Source of the DNA: Nitrospirota bacterium
GTDB taxonomy: Bacteria > Nitrospirota > JACRHJ01
Length of the DNA stretch: 45,390 bases
Direction of reading: 5' to 3'
Assembly: GCA_021789495.1 (NCBI GenBank)
Contig: JAJYJM010000012.1
Location: 8,262 to 53,651 of the forward strand
The notes beneath the pieces were generated by a model that saw only the letters and a list, made by a program, of their open reading frames with translations, was not told the origin of the DNA and made no database searches. Position numbers and translations under genes: made by a program. This document shows positions 1 through 6,947 of the stretch, one piece after another (positions within the stretch are counted from its first letter, which is position 1; the number at the start of each line of letters is the position of its first letter).

Positions 1-1109
1 GTCATTATGACCAGGCGTTCGATGATATTCTTCATCTCCCGGACGTTGCCCGGCCACGGGTATGCGGAGAACAGGCGGAGCGCGTCGGGAGAAGCCCTTT
101 TGGCTCTGCCTCCGCTTTCGGCGGCATATTCTTTCAGAAAATACTCGACAAGGAGCGGAATGTCCTTTCTGCGTTCCCGAAGCGGCGGGACTTCTATGGG
201 GATAACGTTCAGGCGGTAGTATAAATCCTCGCGGAACCGATTAGCCCTGATTTCGTCCTCCAGTATCTTGTTCGAGGCCGCAATCACCCGCACGTCCACC
301 TTTATCGTCCTCGTGCCGCCGACGCGCTGTATCTCCTGCTCCTGGAGCGCCCGGAGGACTTTTGCCTGCGTGGAGAGGCTCATGTCGGCGATTTCGTCCA
401 GGAATATAGTCCCGCCGTGCGCCAGCTCGAACTTGCCTTTTCTCTGCGCGGTGGCGCCGGTGAAGGAGCCTTTTTCGTGTCCGAAGAGCTCGGATTCGAT
501 TAAATCCTCCGGGATGGCGGCGCAGTTTATCGTAACGAACGGGCCTGATGAACGGAGCGAGTATTTATGTATAGCCCTCGCAACTAATTCCTTTCCCGTG
601 CCGTTCTCGCCGAAGATCAGCACGCGCCCGTTCGTCGGCCCGGCGCGGAAAATCTGCTCCCTAAGGTCGATGATTTTGGGCGAGTTCCCTATTATCGAGC
701 ACCGGCCCTCGAATTTTTCCTTTAAGCTTCGGTTCTCCTCTTCCAGGCGGGATTTCTCCAGTGCGTTCTTTACGGAAAGAGAGAGCTTGTCGAGCGACAG
801 AGGCTTCTCGATAAAGTCGTACGCGCCGAGCTTCACAGCCTTCACGGCGGTGTCGATTGTTCCGTGTCCGGACATGACGATGACGGGCAGGGCGGGCGCG
901 GCTTCCTTGAGCTTTGCGAGCGTCTCGATTCCGTCCATCCCCGGCATCCAGACATCGAGAAGCACCAAATCCGGCAATGCGTCCTTCGCGGCCTTTAAGC
1001 CCTCCGCGCCGCTCTCCGCCGTGGAGACCTCGTATCCCTCGTCCATGAGGATGTCCCGCACGGATGAACGGATCGCTTTTTCGTCGTCGATTATGAGGAT
1101 GTGGGACAT
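1..1109 (-). CDS. ntrX: NtrX-type sigma-54-dependent response regulator (partial, C-terminus off window)
   Basis: Read on the minus strand from ATG at 1109. A receiver domain comes first (residues ~3-118, acidic pair at D8-D9, phospho-acceptor D52 in LLDVWMPG). An AAA+ domain follows with Walker A GENGTGKE, the sigma-54-contact loop as GSFTGA and the Walker B region GGTIFLDEIADM. The window ends near ...GNVREMKNIIERL, so about 80-90 residues including the Fis-type helix-turn-helix are missing. GSFTGA instead of GAFTGA is usual for NtrX. The cognate kinase ntrY lies upstream in the same direction but is separated from it by two small ORFs. The pair normally senses nitrogen or redox/envelope state and activates RNA polymerase-sigma-54. 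The start is supported by MSHILIIDDE beginning directly at the receiver fold; its Shine-Dalgarno is weak. Identity as NtrX rather than another NtrC relative rests on the neighbouring ntrY. Confidence 0.9.
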   Translation of the reverse strand, partial: MSHILIIDDEKAIRSSVRDILMDEGYEVSTAESGAEGLKAAKDALPDLVLLDVWMPGMDGIETLAKLKEAAPALPVIVMSGHGTIDTAVKAVKLGAYDFIEKPLSLDKLSLSVKNALEKSRLEEENRSLKEKFEGRCSIIGNSPKIIDLREQIFRAGPTNGRVLIFGENGTGKELVARAIHKYSLRSSGPFVTINCAAIPEDLIESELFGHEKGSFTGATAQRKGKFELAHGGTIFLDEIADMSLSTQAKVLRALQEQEIQRVGGTRTIKVDVRVIAASNKILEDEIRANRFREDLYYRLNVIPIEVPPLRERRKDIPLLVEYFLKEYAAESGGRAKRASPDALRLFSAYPWPGNVREMKNIIERLVIM

Positions 1110-1198
1110 GTCAAATTGGCTTTCTCTTTGCCGATTGCTTTTTTAGCGATGGTGTATTTTGCCGCTTTAGCTTTAGAAAAATCGTATTGTTTTCTCAT
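1091..1198 (-). CDS. 35-codon ORF with antitoxin-like N-terminus, possibly a remnant
   Basis: A short ORF runs from ATG at 1198 to TAA at 1091-1093 and overlaps the start of ntrX by 19 nt. It begins MRKQYDFSKAK, which resembles the N-terminus of small CopG/BrnA-type antitoxins that start M-(K/R)-K-x-Y-D-F-S-K. It then becomes lysine/alanine-rich and lacks the ribbon-helix-helix body. It may therefore be a truncated antitoxin gene fused out of frame into the ntrX start region, or a coupling ORF for ntrX. No convincing Shine-Dalgarno is seen. It lies directly downstream of an AT-rich foreign-looking gene. The family resemblance is from memory only. Confidence 0.4.
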   Translation of the reverse strand: MRKQYDFSKAKAAKYTIAKKAIGKEKANLTCPTSS

Positions 1199-1207
1199 GG
1201 ATTAACT

Positions 1208-1720
1208 TTACCAACGCTTGTTGATTTTTGTAGCTTCGAGTTGAATAACCTCTAAGAACTTCTTCTCCCATTCATCCAAAAGATCAAAAGCATCTCGAAT
1301 TGCTTTGTAATGCTTTTCGCTCGAAGAATCTATGTTTTGATAGTAATTTTTAAAATCTTTTGTAACATCTAAGGCTAAACTTTTTGCCTTCTGAATTCTC
1401 TCAAAGTAAAATTTTAAATGAGGAAAATATAAATTTAAAATCATTAAAATTTTATCTATTTCCATGTCGCTTACTTTTGAATTAATTATTATGTCTAAAG
1501 CCTGATTATAGGTAATTTTGCCTGCCATTGCGGAACTATAAGGGTAAAAATCAGCATTAAGTTGAGCGCAATAGCGAATTAATGCCAAATTCAGTTCTTC
1601 AAGCTTAAGACGTAGATATTGTTTCTCATCCTTTCTTGCATTTAATTTAAAGGCTATTAAAACGGAAGCAACCCCGCTGCCTACAATTGTTATTAGGGGA
1701 ATAATTATTTGAGGTACCAT
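1208..1720 (-). CDS. membrane-anchored hypothetical protein inserted in ntrYX
   Basis: This 170-residue protein is not assigned to a family. Residues ~3-25 form one hydrophobic segment (PQIIIPLITIVGSGVASVLIAF), followed by a charged, mainly helical domain rich in K, E, Y and N, probably cytoplasmic. It starts 9 nt after the ntrY stop with no good Shine-Dalgarno, so it is probably translationally coupled. Its DNA is strikingly AT-rich compared with the GC-rich genes on both sides, and its codon use (TTA, AAA, AAT) differs. It interrupts what is normally a tight ntrY-ntrX pair, which suggests recent acquisition. Small single-TM proteins with a helical tail are common among phage-defence and toxin accessory genes, but nothing specific supports that here. 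Confidence 0.7.
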   Translation of the reverse strand: MVPQIIIPLITIVGSGVASVLIAFKLNARKDEKQYLRLKLEELNLALIRYCAQLNADFYPYSSAMAGKITYNQALDIIINSKVSDMEIDKILMILNLYFPHLKFYFERIQKAKSLALDVTKDFKNYYQNIDSSSEKHYKAIRDAFDLLDEWEKKFLEVIQLEATKINKRW

Positions 1721-1729
1721 TAATTTTTT

Positions 1730-3931
1730 CTACCCTGCCGGTAACTCAATCACGAACTTCGCGCCTTTGGGATTTCCCGATTCCGCGCGGATGTAGCCGC
1801 CGTGGTCGGAGACGATGCGGCTTACTATGGCAAGCCCCAGGCCGGTGCCGGATTTCGTCTTGGAGAAATACGGCTGGAAGAGCTTCTCCCTGTCCTCCGG
1901 AAGTATGCCGGGGCCGTCGTCCGAGACGACTATGCGCGCGATACGTGAAGCCTTGTTGTAAGCGGTCGCAACGTGTATGTTTCCCTTGCCGTCCATCGCC
2001 GTGACGGCGTTGTCGAATAGGTTTAGGAACACGCGCTTTATCTGCTCTGCGTCAACCTTCACGGCGGGCATGTCCGGGTCGAACTCCCTGACTATCTCGA
2101 TGTCCCTGTGCGCGCCGTCGAAGAGTCCCGCGGCCTCGTCTATTATGCCGTGCAGGTCGCTAAGCGCCGGCTGGCACTCCGGCATCCGGGCAAACCGGGA
2201 GAATTCGTCCACGAGCGTCTTCATCCCGTCCACCTGCGTGATTATCATGGACGTGCACTCGTCGATAATCTTCCCGTAGTCTTCCGCGCCTTCGAGGTAT
2301 TTCTTCCGGAGCCTCTGCGCGGAGAGCTGAATCGGCGTGAGGGGGTTTTTCACCTCGTGGGCGATGCGGCGCGCTACTTCCTTCCATGCCGCCGCGCGCT
2401 GTGCCCGGATGAGCTCCGTCATGTCGTCGAACACGACGAGCGTGCCGATATATCCGCCCTGCGCGTCACGGAGTGGCGAGACGAAGAGCCGGAGGTTTAA
2501 GACCTTCCGTCCGACGCCAAGCTGGACTTCCTTCTCGATGCCGGAGCCGCCCTCGTTCATCGGGCCGATTTGTTCACGGATTTCCTCGAGCTGGTGAAAC
2601 TCGAATACGTCCCTGTAGCCCTTGCCCAGGACGCTGTCCGCGTCCATGCCAAGTATCCGCTCGGCGGCCTCGTTAAAGGTGATAATCCTTCCGCCGCGGT
2701 CTATCGTCAGGACGCCGGTATTGACGTTTTCGAGCACGGTCTCCATGAACTGGCGCCTCTGCTCCAGGAGCTCGTTTGCATGGCTCAGGGTCTCGTTCGT
2801 CTGGTTCAGCCTGTGGCGCGAGAACTTCAAATCTCGCGTCATCCGCTTGAAGGAGTCCACGAGAACGCCGATTTCGTCGCTCGCGGATACGTCTATTTGC
2901 ACTTCATAGTCGCCCCTGGATATTCTGTCCGCGGCCTCGGCAAGCTTTGTGATGGGCACGGTGATGATGCGCGAGAGATACAGGCCGAACCACAGCGCGG
3001 CAAAGAGTATGACAAGGGTTATGAGCATGAAGGAGAGCAGGTAGCTTTCCTTTAGTGGGTTCTTGAATGTGCGCAGGCTCCAGTAGTGCTCGTAGAACCT
3101 CGAAACGTCAAGGAGGTTCGCGGACATGGCTGACGGCATGACATAGCTTGCGACGACAATCCCTGCGGGCCTGCCCGAACGGTCTTTGAATACCGCCGCG
3201 CCGCTTATTACCTCGCGCGAATGCCTGACCCTGGAGATTGAAACCGGCCTTCCTTCCTTCAGGGCCTTTTCGATAAACTTCTCGTCCGACCGCGCCCAGG
3301 AAAGGCCGCTTTGTCCGGCCACAGCCACAAGTTTCCGTTTCCTGGAATAGACCTCGACCATGTCCACCCGGTACCTCGCCCTCGCCTTCACGGAAAGCGC
3401 ATTATAATCGACCGGCGTTTTGTTTCCGGAAAGAGAGCCTGCAAGCCGAAGGGCCGATTTAAGGGCGTCCCTGGTCTTTTCCTCTTTGTATGTGCGCGCG
3501 ATGGATATGGAGTCCAGAACCGCGCGTTCGATGCGCGGGCCGAACCAGTTCTTAACGCTCCCGGAGAGAAGGCCGTTTGCGGCGATGAAAAGGAGAGCGG
3601 CGGGCACAATCGACAGGCCGATAAACGCCGCCACAAGCTTTGTCTTGAACCCCGCCCCGAAGGGGCTGTTTTTCTTCTCGAAATATATCTTGGCAAGCTG
3701 GCGGCCAATCAGGAGCAGGAGGACGACAAGCAGAATTACATTGACGTTCAAGAGGCCGAGCGTTATTACGTTTCCGAGGAGCGGCCTGTGCTGGCGGGAT
3801 TTAAGGATTATCTCAACCGCAGTCGCCGCGACCGTCAGAAGCAGAAAACCGGCGATGACGACAAGCGTCCGAAGGCCCCTGAAAGGCCCTGTGCGAGGCG
3901 TTGGCGGGGGAGATAAGTCGGGCATAAGCAT
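1730..3931 (-). CDS. ntrY: NtrY-type sensor histidine kinase
   Basis: A 733-residue membrane kinase. Three hydrophobic segments lie near the N-terminus (~20-42, 56-78, 97-122). A periplasmic sensor region follows (~123-297), then a fourth TM segment (~298-320), HAMP (~321-372), PAS (~392-505), HisKA with H525 in RRIAHEVKNPLTPIQLSA, and HATPase_c with N box NLFDNAVTAM, G1 DDGPGI and G2 GTGLGLAIV. The four-TM plus HAMP-PAS layout and the ARRIAHEVKNPLTPIQ H-box are diagnostic of NtrY. It autophosphorylates and should pass phosphate to the NtrX-like regulator downstream. ATG at 3931 or at 3925 are both possible starts; the second has GAG at a better distance. The gene follows the NTPase gene across a spacer that carries a palindromic repeat. 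Confidence 0.93.
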   Translation of the reverse strand: MLMPDLSPPPTPRTGPFRGLRTLVVIAGFLLLTVAATAVEIILKSRQHRPLLGNVITLGLLNVNVILLVVLLLLIGRQLAKIYFEKKNSPFGAGFKTKLVAAFIGLSIVPAALLFIAANGLLSGSVKNWFGPRIERAVLDSISIARTYKEEKTRDALKSALRLAGSLSGNKTPVDYNALSVKARARYRVDMVEVYSRKRKLVAVAGQSGLSWARSDEKFIEKALKEGRPVSISRVRHSREVISGAAVFKDRSGRPAGIVVASYVMPSAMSANLLDVSRFYEHYWSLRTFKNPLKESYLLSFMLITLVILFAALWFGLYLSRIITVPITKLAEAADRISRGDYEVQIDVSASDEIGVLVDSFKRMTRDLKFSRHRLNQTNETLSHANELLEQRRQFMETVLENVNTGVLTIDRGGRIITFNEAAERILGMDADSVLGKGYRDVFEFHQLEEIREQIGPMNEGGSGIEKEVQLGVGRKVLNLRLFVSPLRDAQGGYIGTLVVFDDMTELIRAQRAAAWKEVARRIAHEVKNPLTPIQLSAQRLRKKYLEGAEDYGKIIDECTSMIITQVDGMKTLVDEFSRFARMPECQPALSDLHGIIDEAAGLFDGAHRDIEIVREFDPDMPAVKVDAEQIKRVFLNLFDNAVTAMDGKGNIHVATAYNKASRIARIVVSDDGPGILPEDREKLFQPYFSKTKSGTGLGLAIVSRIVSDHGGYIRAESGNPKGAKFVIELPAG

Positions 3932-4024
3932 ATCTCGTTAATTAAAAAGTGTGTCGATATTACCACAGCGAGTGGAGAAATGCAAGAAAAGCGCGGAAGA
4001 ATCGAGCCCGTCATTCCACAGTTT

Positions 4025-4065
4025 CCCCCCTCTTAAGATAAGAGGGGGGCAGGGGGGCGTTATGA
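4025..4065 (+). repeat. palindromic dispersed repeat, copy A
   Basis: The core is an 11-bp inverted repeat, CCCCCCTCTTA / TAAGAGGGGGG, around AGA. It is followed by CA, a run of G and CGTTATGA. The same unit recurs at 40617-40658 and 45017-45057 in the same orientation. This copy sits in the 185-nt spacer between the NTPase gene and ntrY. The adjoining stretch 4071-4107 (GGGTCCCTCCGCTTTGG then GTCGGGACGAC) looks like a second type of dispersed repeat often translated as spurious SLRFGRDD ORFs. The short ORFs crossing this spacer are not considered genes. Confidence 0.85.
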
Positions 4066-4116
4066 AGATTAACGGTGGGTCCCTCCGCTTTGGTCGGGAC
4101 GACATCCACTTCCGGT

Positions 4117-4728
4117 TCACCCGCAGCCTCCCGTCCCCGGCTGCAAGAGCCTCAGTATCTCCTCGTCCGGACTGACAAACCGCGCCATCGGGCATATCAA
4201 TGCGGTTGGATTACGCTCCCGGAGAGCTTTTTCAAGCTCCGAGACCATCCCCGGCGGGCCGTCCGTGTCCTGCGGATTCAGGACGATTACATCCGCCTTT
4301 TCAAGGATTGGGAGAGCGTCCTGCTTTATCCCGGCAAGGTCCATATCCGTAACAAAAAACGATATATCCGGCTTTAAAAGCCGCGCGGCGACGTTGCCCT
4401 CGATTACTACGCCCGGCGCGCCGGACTTATATACCAAATCGAAGGCGATAGAGAGCGCATCGGAGACATCCCTCTCCCCGGCGCGCACAAGAATGACTTC
4501 CCGCGCCCCCGCCTCTTTCAGCGCTCTTGTGTCCTTGCCCTCGCGCATAATCTCGACCAGGTCGTCCGTAACGAAGACCATCAGGTCGGCATGGCTTATC
4601 TTTATCGCGGCGAAACCGGGGAGGATTTTTATCAGGAGCGTCGCAAGGAGCGTCTTTCCGACGCCGCTGTGCGAGCCGGAGACGGTGATTATTCGGGGAT
4701 GACGGGGCGGGGACAAGGTTTCGTTCAT
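4117..4728 (-). CDS. P-loop NTPase, MobB-like
   Basis: A 203-residue protein with a Walker A motif GSHSGVGKT at ~18-26, preceded by the beta strand PRIITVS. This matches the SIMIBI-class NTPases that include MobB and dethiobiotin synthetase. Later strands VVIEGN and ADVIVLNP fit the Walker B and base-recognition positions. MobB itself is 160-180 residues and acts in molybdopterin guanine dinucleotide assembly, but no other molybdenum cofactor gene is nearby, so that role is not claimed. The start lies 5 nt after the dehydrogenase stop without a clear Shine-Dalgarno, implying coupled translation. The substrate is unknown; a shared pathway with the dehydrogenase is an inference from position. 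Confidence 0.75.
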   Translation of the reverse strand: MNETLSPPRHPRIITVSGSHSGVGKTLLATLLIKILPGFAAIKISHADLMVFVTDDLVEIMREGKDTRALKEAGAREVILVRAGERDVSDALSIAFDLVYKSGAPGVVIEGNVAARLLKPDISFFVTDMDLAGIKQDALPILEKADVIVLNPQDTDGPPGMVSELEKALRERNPTALICPMARFVSPDEEILRLLQPGTGGCG

Positions 4729-4733
4729 TGGCT

Positions 4734-5735
4734 TTAATTGAAAACCACCACCGCCTTGAGGGATTCACGCGCCCGCGCGGTCAGCCGGAAGGCGTCCCCG
4801 GCATCCTCCAGGGGGAAGGTATGTGTTATGACCTTTTCTACTGGAATCGCTCCAATCGAGAGGAGCCTTAACGCCTCGCGCGTGTCGTCCGGGCCGCAGG
4901 AGTAGCTTTGTATTATATTGATTTCCTTGAAATAAAGCGCGTTCGGCTCGATATTTAAAATCTCTCCGGGCGGCGGCGGCGTAAAGAATAAAACCGTCCC
5001 TCCAGGGGCCGCACAGGCTATCCCCTGCGCCATTGCAGAGGCGTTTCCAGGCCCAACAACCACTCTGTCTGCCATTGGCAAACCTGTTTTGCGGCTGTTT
5101 GCGTCTACCACCTCGTCCGCGCCGATTTCCATAGCCTTTTCAAGCCGATACGGGACCATGTCCGCCCCGGTTATATGCCCCGCCCCCATGTGCCGGGCCA
5201 AAGCCACAAATAGCGCCCCCATGACGCCCAGGCCGATTATAATCACGCTCTCGCCGGGTTTCAGGCCCAGGCGTCTCATGCCTTTTACGACGCAGGCCAG
5301 AGGCTCCACAAGGGTCCCGGCCAGAAAATCCATATCCGGCGGGAGGTTAAGCGTGTCGCGCGAGAGGTTCACGGCGGGGATTTTGACAAATTCCGACAGT
5401 CCGCCTGGCACGATATGGGAGCGTTTCCATGTCTCGCACAGGACAAAATCGCCCCGTCTGCACTCCCGGCACTCCCCGCAGGGCGCATGGTGGTGGACGA
5501 ATACCCTATCCCCCGCCTGGAAGTCCGTAACCCCTTCTCCAACCTCGACAATCTCCCCCGCAGGCTCATGCCCCAGAACCAGCGGCGCCTTCTTCTCGAT
5601 GTACCACGGCATGACGTCGCCGGAACATATGCCGCAGGCCCTTATTTTGACGAGCGCCTCGCCCGGCCCCACCTCCGGGACGGGCCGCTCCTCTATGCGG
5701 ATGTCGTTAAAGCTATATAATACGGCGGCTTTCAC
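4734..5735 (-). CDS. zinc-dependent medium-chain dehydrogenase
   Basis: A 333-residue MDR-superfamily oxidoreductase. The N-terminal GroES-like domain carries catalytic zinc ligands in ACGICSGD (C37) and GHEPAGEIVEVG (H56-E57). The structural zinc lobe is CGECRECRRGDFVLC. The Rossmann nucleotide fold has GLGVMGALF (~168-176) followed by an acidic residue in GADMVPYRLEKA, favouring NAD(H). It resembles sorbitol, threonine or other polyol dehydrogenases, but the substrate cannot be read from sequence. The start codon is GTG at 5735, seven nt after the small membrane gene stop, with no strong Shine-Dalgarno. It is probably cotranscribed with smpB, the 53-residue gene and the NTPase gene. Confidence 0.9.
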   Translation of the reverse strand: MKAAVLYSFNDIRIEERPVPEVGPGEALVKIRACGICSGDVMPWYIEKKAPLVLGHEPAGEIVEVGEGVTDFQAGDRVFVHHHAPCGECRECRRGDFVLCETWKRSHIVPGGLSEFVKIPAVNLSRDTLNLPPDMDFLAGTLVEPLACVVKGMRRLGLKPGESVIIIGLGVMGALFVALARHMGAGHITGADMVPYRLEKAMEIGADEVVDANSRKTGLPMADRVVVGPGNASAMAQGIACAAPGGTVLFFTPPPPGEILNIEPNALYFKEINIIQSYSCGPDDTREALRLLSIGAIPVEKVITHTFPLEDAGDAFRLTARARESLKAVVVFN

Positions 5736-5742
5736 TTTAATT

Positions 5743-5904
5743 TCAGTCCAGGAATGCGTGGTTTATACGCACCCCGATATACCAGCCGATTATGCTTGCG
5801 GCAAAGCTGACGAATATCGCGGTCGTAAACCCAATGAAATCTCCGAGCCACCAGCCAAGCCAGCCCACGAGTGTCGAAATCATTAAAGGCATAAGACGTT
5901 GCAT
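5743..5904 (-). CDS. 53-residue membrane protein
   Basis: A small integral membrane protein of unknown function. ATG is at 5904, preceded by AAGGAGG nine nt upstream. That Shine-Dalgarno lies inside the last codons of smpB, whose stop is at 5909-5911. The protein is almost entirely hydrophobic: two Gly/Trp-rich helices (LMISTLVGWLGWWLGDFIGF and TTAIFVSFAASIIGWYIGVRI) joined by a short turn, with a basic and His-containing tail. Small two-helix proteins of this kind appear in many bacterial annotations as hypothetical membrane proteins. A longer frame exists upstream but would overlap smpB deeply, and the strong ribosome-binding site supports the short form. Confidence 0.75.
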   Translation of the reverse strand: MQRLMPLMISTLVGWLGWWLGDFIGFTTAIFVSFAASIIGWYIGVRINHAFLD

Positions 5905-5908
5905 AATA

Positions 5909-6379
5909 CTACCCCTCCTTCTGCCGTCCCCTGACGGCTCGCTCCACCTCGCGGCGGGCCTCTTTTTCCTTGAGGCTCTCGCGCACGTCGTAGAGCTTCT
6001 TGCCCTTGGCGAGGCCAAGCTCAATTTTAGCTTTGTTACCTTTGAAATATATTTTTAACGGAATTAATGTGTATCCCTTCTGCGTAAGCGAACCCTGCAA
6101 GCTTTTTATTTCCCGTTTATGCAAAAGGAGTTTTCTGGTTCTCTCCGGGTCGAGGTTCCAGATGTTGCCGTGAGAATACGGCGAGATGTGGCAGCCTATA
6201 AGCCAGGCCTCCTCGCCCTTTATCTGGACGTATGAGTCCTTAAGCTGCGCCCGGCCCTCCCGGAGGGACTTTACTTCCGTCCCGGCAAGGGATATTCCGG
6301 CCTCGAAGGTCTCCTCTATGAAGAAGTCATGGTAGGCCTTGCGGTTGGTTGTTACGGGCTTTATTTCGTCTTTCGGCAT
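5909..6379 (-). CDS. smpB: SsrA-binding protein SmpB
   Basis: A 156-residue tmRNA-binding protein needed for trans-translation rescue of stalled ribosomes. Family hallmarks are all present: NRKAYHDFFIEETFEAGI, LAGTEVKSLREGRAQLKDSYV, PYSHGN, RTRKLLLHKREI, QKGYTLIPLKIYFK and the basic C-terminal tail KGKKLYDVRESLKEKEARRE. Length is typical. The start ATG at 6379 has no Shine-Dalgarno, but an extended -10-like element ends six nt upstream. The tmRNA gene ssrA, often nearby, was not found in the flanking 100-nt spacer. The gene heads a run of minus-strand genes toward ntrX. Confidence 0.98.
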   Translation of the reverse strand: MPKDEIKPVTTNRKAYHDFFIEETFEAGISLAGTEVKSLREGRAQLKDSYVQIKGEEAWLIGCHISPYSHGNIWNLDPERTRKLLLHKREIKSLQGSLTQKGYTLIPLKIYFKGNKAKIELGLAKGKKLYDVRESLKEKEARREVERAVRGRQKEG

Positions 6380-6385
6380 AAGGGA

Positions 6386-6394
6386 AATTTAGCA
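6386..6394 (-). promoter_or_regulatory. candidate extended -10 element of smpB
   Basis: On the minus strand TGC-TAAATT ends six nt before the smpB ATG. The TGn extension compensates for a poor -35. If used, transcription would start at or one base from the A of the ATG, giving a leaderless mRNA, which fits the missing Shine-Dalgarno. Confidence 0.4.
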
Positions 6395-6410
6395 CAACGG
6401 CGGGAAATTA

Positions 6411-6449
6411 AAAAGGAATAAATAAAACGCCCGCATATTGCGGGCGTTT
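6411..6449 (-). terminator. intrinsic terminator after the 100-residue gene
   Basis: A perfect 11-bp hairpin AAACGCCCGCA / TGCGGGCGTTT with loop TAT occupies 6425-6449. On the minus strand it is followed by a T-rich tail (TATTTATTCCTTTTT). It closes the monocistronic unit 6480-6782 and insulates smpB. Confidence 0.88.
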
Positions 6450-6479
6450 CAATATACATCCGTATAAAATATCCCCCGT

Positions 6480-6782
6480 TTACGCCGCCTTTTTGTATTC
6501 CGCCTTCATGTATTCGCCCATTTCCTTGTACGCGACTACCGGGTGAATCTCGACCTCGAAGTTCTCCCAGAACACGCGGCCAAGCAGGCTTAAGAGCTCC
6601 GAGGGCCTGTCTATATCGAAGATGAAGTAGCCGCCGCCGCCCTTGCCGAGGATTGCGCCGCCCTCCTTCATCTTGCCGGACTTCTCGATGTGCTCGAACT
6701 GCCGCGACATCTCGTCCTCGATATGCGAGGACTTAACCTCTGATCTCGCGCCCGCGCACGTCCATTTCACGAAATACTTCAT
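6480..6782 (-). CDS. small dimeric alpha/beta-barrel-type protein, DUF3303-like
   Basis: A 100-residue cytoplasmic protein beginning MKYFVKWTCAGARSEVKS. The pattern of strand, helix, strand GGAILGKGGGGYFIFDIDRPSELLSLLG, then a final strand VEIHPVVAYKEMGEYM matches ferredoxin-like dimeric barrels such as YciI, muconolactone isomerase and DUF3303. The Gly-rich hairpin GKGGGGY is distinctive. ATG at 6782 has a good Shine-Dalgarno (GGAGGT, about seven nt away). The gene is monocistronic, with its own TATAAT upstream and terminator downstream, and diverges from uvrA. The function is unknown; the family assignment is by pattern only. Confidence 0.75.
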   Translation of the reverse strand: MKYFVKWTCAGARSEVKSSHIEDEMSRQFEHIEKSGKMKEGGAILGKGGGGYFIFDIDRPSELLSLLGRVFWENFEVEIHPVVAYKEMGEYMKAEYKKAA

Positions 6783-6814
6783 ACTGCACCTCCGTACACT
6801 ATGTTACATATTTA

Positions 6815-6820
6815 ATTATA
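6815..6820 (-). promoter_or_regulatory. -10 box of the 100-residue gene
   Basis: A perfect TATAAT on the minus strand, 32 nt upstream of the ATG at 6782. No good -35 is visible 16-18 nt further up. It faces away from the uvrA promoter. Confidence 0.5.
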
Positions 6821-6869
6821 GCACTTCTATGCTTCCCGCGCCTGCCTTCCGCCCCCTGGTTGATTCCCC

Positions 6870-6899
6870 TTGCGCCCGCCCGCGTTTAAATGGTAGAAT
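6870..6899 (+). promoter_or_regulatory. sigma-70-type promoter of uvrA
   Basis: TTGCGC at 6870-6875, 18-nt spacer, TAGAAT at 6894-6899, about 48 nt before the chosen uvrA start. No LexA-like palindrome is evident in this divergent spacer, so SOS control is not supported from what is seen here. Confidence 0.55.
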
Positions 6900-6947
6900 T
6901 TATGTTTCACTCCATTGTTTTTTAATGGGTTAAGGGGAAAGAGGCAG

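Noticed and set aside
268-1146. 292-codon plus-strand ORF antisense to ntrX
   Set aside because: The minus strand encodes a clear receiver/AAA+ protein over the same bases; the plus frame is a shadow of its codon bias.
3938-4195. ORFs on both strands across the ntrY-NTPase spacer
   Set aside because: They translate the palindromic repeat and an adjoining repeat (PPLKIRGGQGG, SLRFGRDD type) and have no ribosome site.
6380-6479. tmRNA gene next to smpB
   Set aside because: Only 100 nt with a terminator; no tRNA-like ends or tag ORF.
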